Assembly: GCA_037157565.1 (NCBI GenBank)
Contig: JAZHRO010000026.1
Location: forward strand, 31,610,501-31,674,500
Direction of reading: 5' to 3'
Length of the DNA stretch: 64,000 bases
Origin: Thalassia testudinum
Taxonomy: Eukaryota > Streptophyta > Magnoliopsida > Alismatales > Hydrocharitaceae
A program made the position numbers and the translations under genes. Numbering within the stretch: the stretch's first letter is position 1; each line of letters begins with the position of its first letter. Positions 59,368 to 64,000 of this stretch are shown here, piece by piece. The notes under the pieces were generated by a model, which ran no database searches, was not told the origin of the DNA, and worked only from the letters and a program-made list of their open reading frames with translations.

Positions 59368-60090
59368 GTACAGTTAAGCTACTATTACTTTCCATTCCTT
59401 GAAAATGGTAGTCTTAATACTACTCAATGAACAGAGTGTAGTTTCCCTACCAGGAGAGGGTGACGTAATAATTGCGGAAATAAAATATAAACAATCTCAC
59501 AAGATGCAATCACAAAAAGTACACAAAGTATTTTTAGGTGGAAACCCAAACCGGGTGAAAACCACCACCTAACCCTCTCGAGTTAGGATTTTCCGATCAA
59601 CCAAGTTGATCAAAATCCACTAAACCGAATTACTTTAAAACGAGGGTGATTCAACCTCAATTACAACCACGCTACTTAGACGAGGGTAGCGTACCTCAAC
59701 CCCTTCTCTTCACGAAAAGGATTTTGTCTCGCGAAGGAGATGGGAATTCGCAAAGCGAATACCCAACCAAATAACAAAGATAAAACAAGTAATCCTATAG
59801 AGCCAACAAAGTAATATTTAACCTAAGCTTCTATAGGAAATAGGATGCTTCCCTTTGAAAGGAGTGCGTCGACGACGCGGATGCGTGTGCCACGCGAGGG
59901 CACAACGTCGCTCTCGTGAACAACGGCAGGAGAGCGGGTGCACAACAGCTTGATGCTCTCAAGAGAATGGAGCTTGAGCTTGGAGAGCAAGAGCTAGCTA
60001 GGACACAAGAGAGTGGAAAGTGTATTACAAAGTGTTTCTTGTGTATCTTGGTGTTTCTAGGTGTGTCTTTGTGTTGCAAAGGTTTCCCTC

Positions 60091-60098
60091 TATTTATA
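60091..60098 (-). promoter_or_regulatory. TATA box of the Copia-like LTR
   Basis: TATAAATA on the minus strand, followed by GAGGGAAACC. It lies about 110 bp downstream (minus sense) of the nearest CAGACGTCTG sites. Confidence 0.65.
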
Positions 60099-60204
60099 GA
60101 GGCCTTAGGAAGGCTTTGGAAGGCTTAGGAAAGGTTCCATAGCCGTTGGGTGCAAAGCCCAAGAGAATCAGCCCGAAATCAGGAACAATCATTGCTCTGA
60201 CAGC

Positions 60205-60760
60205 ATTTCCAGACGTCTAATTCTGGCATCAGACGTCTGGAAGTTCACTTTAAGACGTCTGATTTCAAGGTCAGACGTCTGATTTTGGGCGGGTTCCTTC
60301 CTAACTTGAATCAGATCTAAACAGGGTTCTTGTGCAAGTCCATCAAACGACATATAGGACGTCTAGCACTATGTCTGGACGTCTGGAAACCTACTTTTTC
60401 TGTGGGAATGGATTTCCAAACGTTGCAACGGCTAGAAAATCTCTGAGAAGAGATTTTGGGTCAGCCGAGGCAAAACGGTCAATTATCAGACGTCTGGAAA
60501 GTCCTATGGATGTCTGATAAGGCTCTAACGGTCACATTCTTGCCTGTTCGCTAAGCCAGCCAACGGTCCACTAATTGGACGTCTGGCAAAGTCATCAGAC
60601 GTCTCCTAAGACGTCTGGTCTAAGGGCTGGATGTCTGATTTCATCAGACGGAACACTAAGTCCAGCCTAATAGTTATCAGACGTCTGAAACAACAGTCAG
60701 ACGTCTTAAAACCCTTTATCAGATGTCTGATTTGGGAATTAGACATCTGGAAACTCTGTT
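60205..60760. promoter_or_regulatory. Array of CAGACGTCTG palindromes in the LTR U3
   Basis: About a dozen AGACGTCT or GGACGTCT sites plus several GATGTC variants occur in 550 bp, upstream of the LTR TATA box. GACGTC with its ACGT core is the C-box type site of plant bZIP factors, so this looks like an enhancer array. Binding is inference. Confidence 0.55.
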
Positions 60761-61157
60761 TGAACCCTATATTGGTTTTCTAAGTATTCTACAGAAAACC
60801 TAAGTATCCTAGGGTTGTGCGGGTGTTCCTAGGACTACTGTTAGGGTACTTTGAAGCTCTTTAACATAATGTTCTAAAGAAATAAAGAGCAAGAAAATAA
60901 CGACAAATGTACATGAAAGGAATAAAAGGAATTCTATCCTATTCTTCTTGTCCTTTCATCTTCAATCTATCGCTCCTCGCGAATCTTCTCTGTTCTCCGT
61001 CAAGCTCCTCCAATCCGTCCTGGATGCGAGCTCGAATTTCATCTAATCACGTATCCATTTGCAATTGGCCTGAAATCTAAGACTCCAAGTGCAAATGTTA
61101 AATAACACGTGTTTTGTTATCATCAAAATAAATGATCGTGGTGCTCTAGCACCAACA

Positions 61158-63047
61158 TAGAGAAGTGACGACGTCGGTCATCATGTAATAAGCTGTGGAA
61201 GGGGTTTGTCGATGTCAGCATCTCACCTGCTAGGAGGATTGGTAGATTCTAAACAACAGTAAATTCCCTACATGTCATTGTAACAAGAAAGCAACCCTGT
61301 TGCTGAAGACTCCAAGCGGTGAAGAACATCTTCAAGCATACTACGTGTGCAGCGAAGACGTACGTACAGTCATCTTAACCTTTTTTTAATGGGAATTATT
61401 TCATGAGAAGTGACTATAGTTTGTGTTAACAACTATGCACATATAAAACTTAGGGTCGAGATTTGCCATTGAGTGCCCATGCAATGGAAGAGCAGGTTGT
61501 TTAATGTTGTGGGCTATTTTTGAACGTGAAGTATTCAAACAATTGACAATAGGTACATCCATGCAGGTCTGCCTGCTCACATCATTTCTTCAGTTGCGGC
61601 AATCGGAGGTGATAGAGCTTAGAGAAGAAATGCAGCAGATAAGGCGAATTGCAATATTTATGCGAACGTCGTAAAGGAGGAGGTTATATGAAAGTTTGTC
61701 GTATATGAGAGTAACAGTGGTGAATCCAGTTGTAGCAGAAGCAACTTGGAATAGCAACATTGGCATGGCCATTGTTACTTTTGTTTTTCGAAGTTCTTAT
61801 TTGCCTTTTGCTTGTCGTGTTGTCGTTGTCCAAAATTGCTTGTGTACGTAACGATAAATGGTTAAAATGATAAATGCTATGGCTTGCAGTTTCATATGTT
61901 AACTAAGAGCAACTGTGGTATATTAACTTGGTATTGGAGTAACAGTATTGCTACTAATAAGGTTCCTATTAGATGTTAATTTCAATCCTAACAGTGTCAA
62001 CTTCTATTAAATGCTACTGTAATAACATTTGTGATAAGATAGATATAAGAACATATGCATTTTCAGGGATTAAGTAAGAAAGTGTGATACATATATTTCA
62101 AAAGAATTACATATTGGTTGTAGGGATGAGCGGAGATGAGATGATAAGAGTGTGAAATTTTTTAGATTGATAATGGAGAGAAAGGGGAACGGATCTGCGT
62201 GGTAGCAGATGTGATTTGACGTAGTTTCATTATGACACAACTGGTAGTATCGAGAAACAAACCGCCGAACTTAAAAAGGTTTGGAATCCAGTTGTAGACC
62301 TGTGGGTTGGATTAGAGGACTTCAAATGTCTTATTAAGTAGATAAAAGTGGGGATTACATCCGACCCACGTCCGAGCGGTTTACATGTAGGTTATGGGAA
62401 TAAGTAATTGCATTGTTGACATGCTCGTTTCTTCCTCTACTTCGTAAATGACGATTGAGAGTGGGTGGCCTTCGAAGAAAACGATGATCGGAGATCCTAA
62501 GGCATCAACATCGACAAAAATGGTGGAGAGGAGGATTGGAGGAGATGACTGGTATGTGTAATTGCTGTTGAAATACTCAAATGATAAGTAGCAATTTTTT
62601 AAAATGGTGAAGCATGTTATATTGTGGTAGTACTCATAATGTTGGAGAGGGTCAATCTGTTCTGAAGGGAAATGAGAAAGTGAAAGTGAAGTTGAAGATG
62701 ATTGAGGGGAAGGATCGAAAGCTTATAAGGTAACCATCTTGCCGTTATAGTTAAACGAAATAGATTTTGTCATATCGTACTTGGAATTTGATTACACAAT
62801 AGTAGATTTTGAAATAACTTTAGTAATCTCGTAGGACTTGTTATAACTTGTAAAAGCAAATATGCTATTCTATATTATGCGTAAAAGTTAAAATTATAAG
62901 TAGAGATGTGGTGTGTTGGTTGTTGATTGTCGTGTATAGTTGCAGTTTACAAATGGTATAATATGATATTACATGTGTATTAGATGTGCAACTATTAGAT
63001 GTACTCATAGACAGTAATAATTTCAGACTATATCCTGCAACAGTTGC
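61158..63047. other. Intergenic sequence, nothing recognised
   Basis: No ORF, LTR terminus or RNA gene I can support. Composition is moderately AT-rich. A second exon for the 59322 candidate could lie in the first 250 bp. Confidence 0.5.
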
Positions 63048-63596
63048 TGTTACGACTCGGTTCCCGAATCCCTACAGGACACGAGACTGGACCGACTCGA
63101 CTGATCCCAAGACCTAGTCGTCCAACGAGAAAGTAACCAAAAAGCAGTAAAATAAACCACATTCACCATGCAAGCAACTAACAGTAACAAAAGTACAGCA
63201 GTAAAGAAGTAAACTACTACAGTACACACCACCACAACAGTAGAAACTTAAACAGGAATATAAAGTTCATAATAAAAAAATACAGAAGTGTAACAAACTA
63301 CTCACTACAACAGGAAACGGAGTACAACAGAAAGCTACAACTACTGATCTCTACTGGGCCCAGCATCCTCTACAGTCGTAGGCTCTGGCTGCTCATCACC
63401 TGGACCTGAAAAAAGTTATGAGTACAAACGTTAGCGAACGCTAAGTAGAGTGGCAACCAACTAACTAAAATAGTAAAGGTGGACAGGTAGCCGTTGTTTT
63501 TCAATTTCTTTCTTTCTTTAACTAATTATTCTTTATTTCATCACTTGGTTTATTTATCAGGTTTCTTTCTTGATCTCGAATGTTCCTCATGGGAAT
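63048..63596 (-). repeat. Del/Tekay-like LTR fragment, interrupted by E5
   Basis: Begins TGTTACGACTCGG and matches the 3' ends of LTR A (39100) and LTR B (42204; 45151-45640). The LTR is broken at 63596 by another LTR; the rest would be beyond the window. The left flanking 5-mer is GTTGC. Confidence 0.82.
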
Positions 63597-64000
63597 TGTT
63601 GACGGGTCTTGATCGTGTTTTAACAATTAGTTACGTCGTAGTATAGGTTATCAAGCATTGTCAACAAATAAAAATTTATTACTCGAAAACCTAAGTATCT
63701 GAGATCGAACATAGGGAGCAATTGGAATTTGTTACTAATCTCAAGAATGTAATTGAACACTTAATTACTCAAAACTTAATTCAAAATATAGAAATGCATG
63801 AGTTTAAAAGTCAATTGTGGCAAAAATAAAGAATTTGGACGTCTGATCATGGGATCAGACGTCTTAAAAAGATATTTTCTCCTCTCTTGTTCTTGTTCTT
63901 CTTCTTCTTCTGATTTTCTTACTTTCTTCTTTGTGCTTCTTCTTTCTTCTCTTGCTTTGCTTCTTTCTTCTTCTTTTCTCTACGGGTCTTCTTCTCCTTG
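63597..64000 (-). repeat. E5: Athila-like LTR fragment at the right edge
   Basis: Starts TGTTGACGGGTC on the plus strand, the reverse complement of an LTR 3' end. The phrase GATCGAACATAGGGAGCAA is the reverse complement of the E4 LTR end near 50480, so it is closer to E4 than to E1. It includes GACGTCTGAT...ATCAGACGTC (about 63839-63866) and continues out of the window. The expected TSD is GGAAT at 63592-63596. Confidence 0.75.

Larger units (their letters stand above)
59461..61157 (-). mobile_element. Probable solo or truncated LTR, Copia-like
   Basis: On the minus strand it starts TGTTGGTGCTAGAGCACC (a terminal palindrome) at 61157 and ends ATTATTACGTCA at 59461, 1.70 kb, with a TATA box at 60098-60091. 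Phrases such as TTTTGATGATAACAAAAC are typical of Copia-type LTRs. No clean TSD was found (GAGGG left, TAGAG right), so boundaries or completeness may be off. U3 holds a dense array of CAGACGTCTG sites. Confidence 0.6.

Noticed and set aside
1..64000. CRISPR arrays, rRNA or integrated virus genes
   Set aside because: No spaced repeats, rRNA motifs, or pararetrovirus-type movement or coat motifs; all reverse transcriptase sequence fits Ty3/gypsy retrotransposons.

Overview
The window is repeat-dense plant nuclear DNA, almost certainly from a flowering plant. Nested Ty3/gypsy LTR retrotransposons of the Athila, Tat and Del/Tekay types fill about 1-54095. The only confident host gene is at 54966-56486: a GC-rich, proline-rich protein with two membrane segments and a C-terminal DUF761 motif. 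Its GC-rich coding sequence leans towards a monocot, but that is a weak inference. No rRNA, tRNA gene, CRISPR array or prokaryotic feature is present.

Target-site duplications (TSDs) and LTR termini let the layers be peeled. Outermost is a Tat-like element, 'F' (+), whose 3' part lies at 50596-54095. An Athila-like element, 'E4' (+), sits in F; its 3' tail is 41785-42197 and its 3' LTR runs 42198-50595 with interruptions. A Del/Tekay-like element, 'A' (-), sits in E4: 5' LTR 39100-41784, PBS, gag and protease 37413-39099, RT start 26866-27532. Two elements sit in A. One is the Athila-type E2 (-), from before base 1 to 26865, with gag-pol at 17519-23218. The other is E3 (+), 27533-37412, a non-autonomous relative with TSD CTGAC. 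The youngest element, E1 (+), 3696-17366 with TSD CAGAT, sits in the 3' untranslated region of E2. Separately, the E4 LTR carries a solo Tekay-like LTR 'B' (42204-47903), which itself carries a solo LTR 'C' (42282-45150, TSD TCCAA). The deepest chain is F > E4 > A > E2 > E1.

E1 and E2 carry the same 1,900-codon gag-pol frame with no length difference. E1 has one in-frame TGA; E2 has six stops, all explained by C-to-T changes. E3 keeps the LTRs, primer-binding site, leader and 3' region of this family, but its gag-pol is replaced by one intact ~614-codon ORF that I do not recognise. It would have to be mobilised by E1/E2-type proteins. This is the best candidate for something undescribed.

The right part (54096-64000) is host-like: the DUF761 gene, AT-rich intergenic DNA, a 104-bp tandem duplication, a possible short first exon at 59322, a probable Copia-type LTR at 59461-61157, and another nested pair (a Tekay-like LTR from 63048 broken at 63597 by an Athila-like LTR leaving the window). 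A CAGACGTCTG palindrome recurs in clusters in LTRs of several unrelated families. All boundaries were read by eye from termini, TSDs and repeat comparison; no database search was possible.
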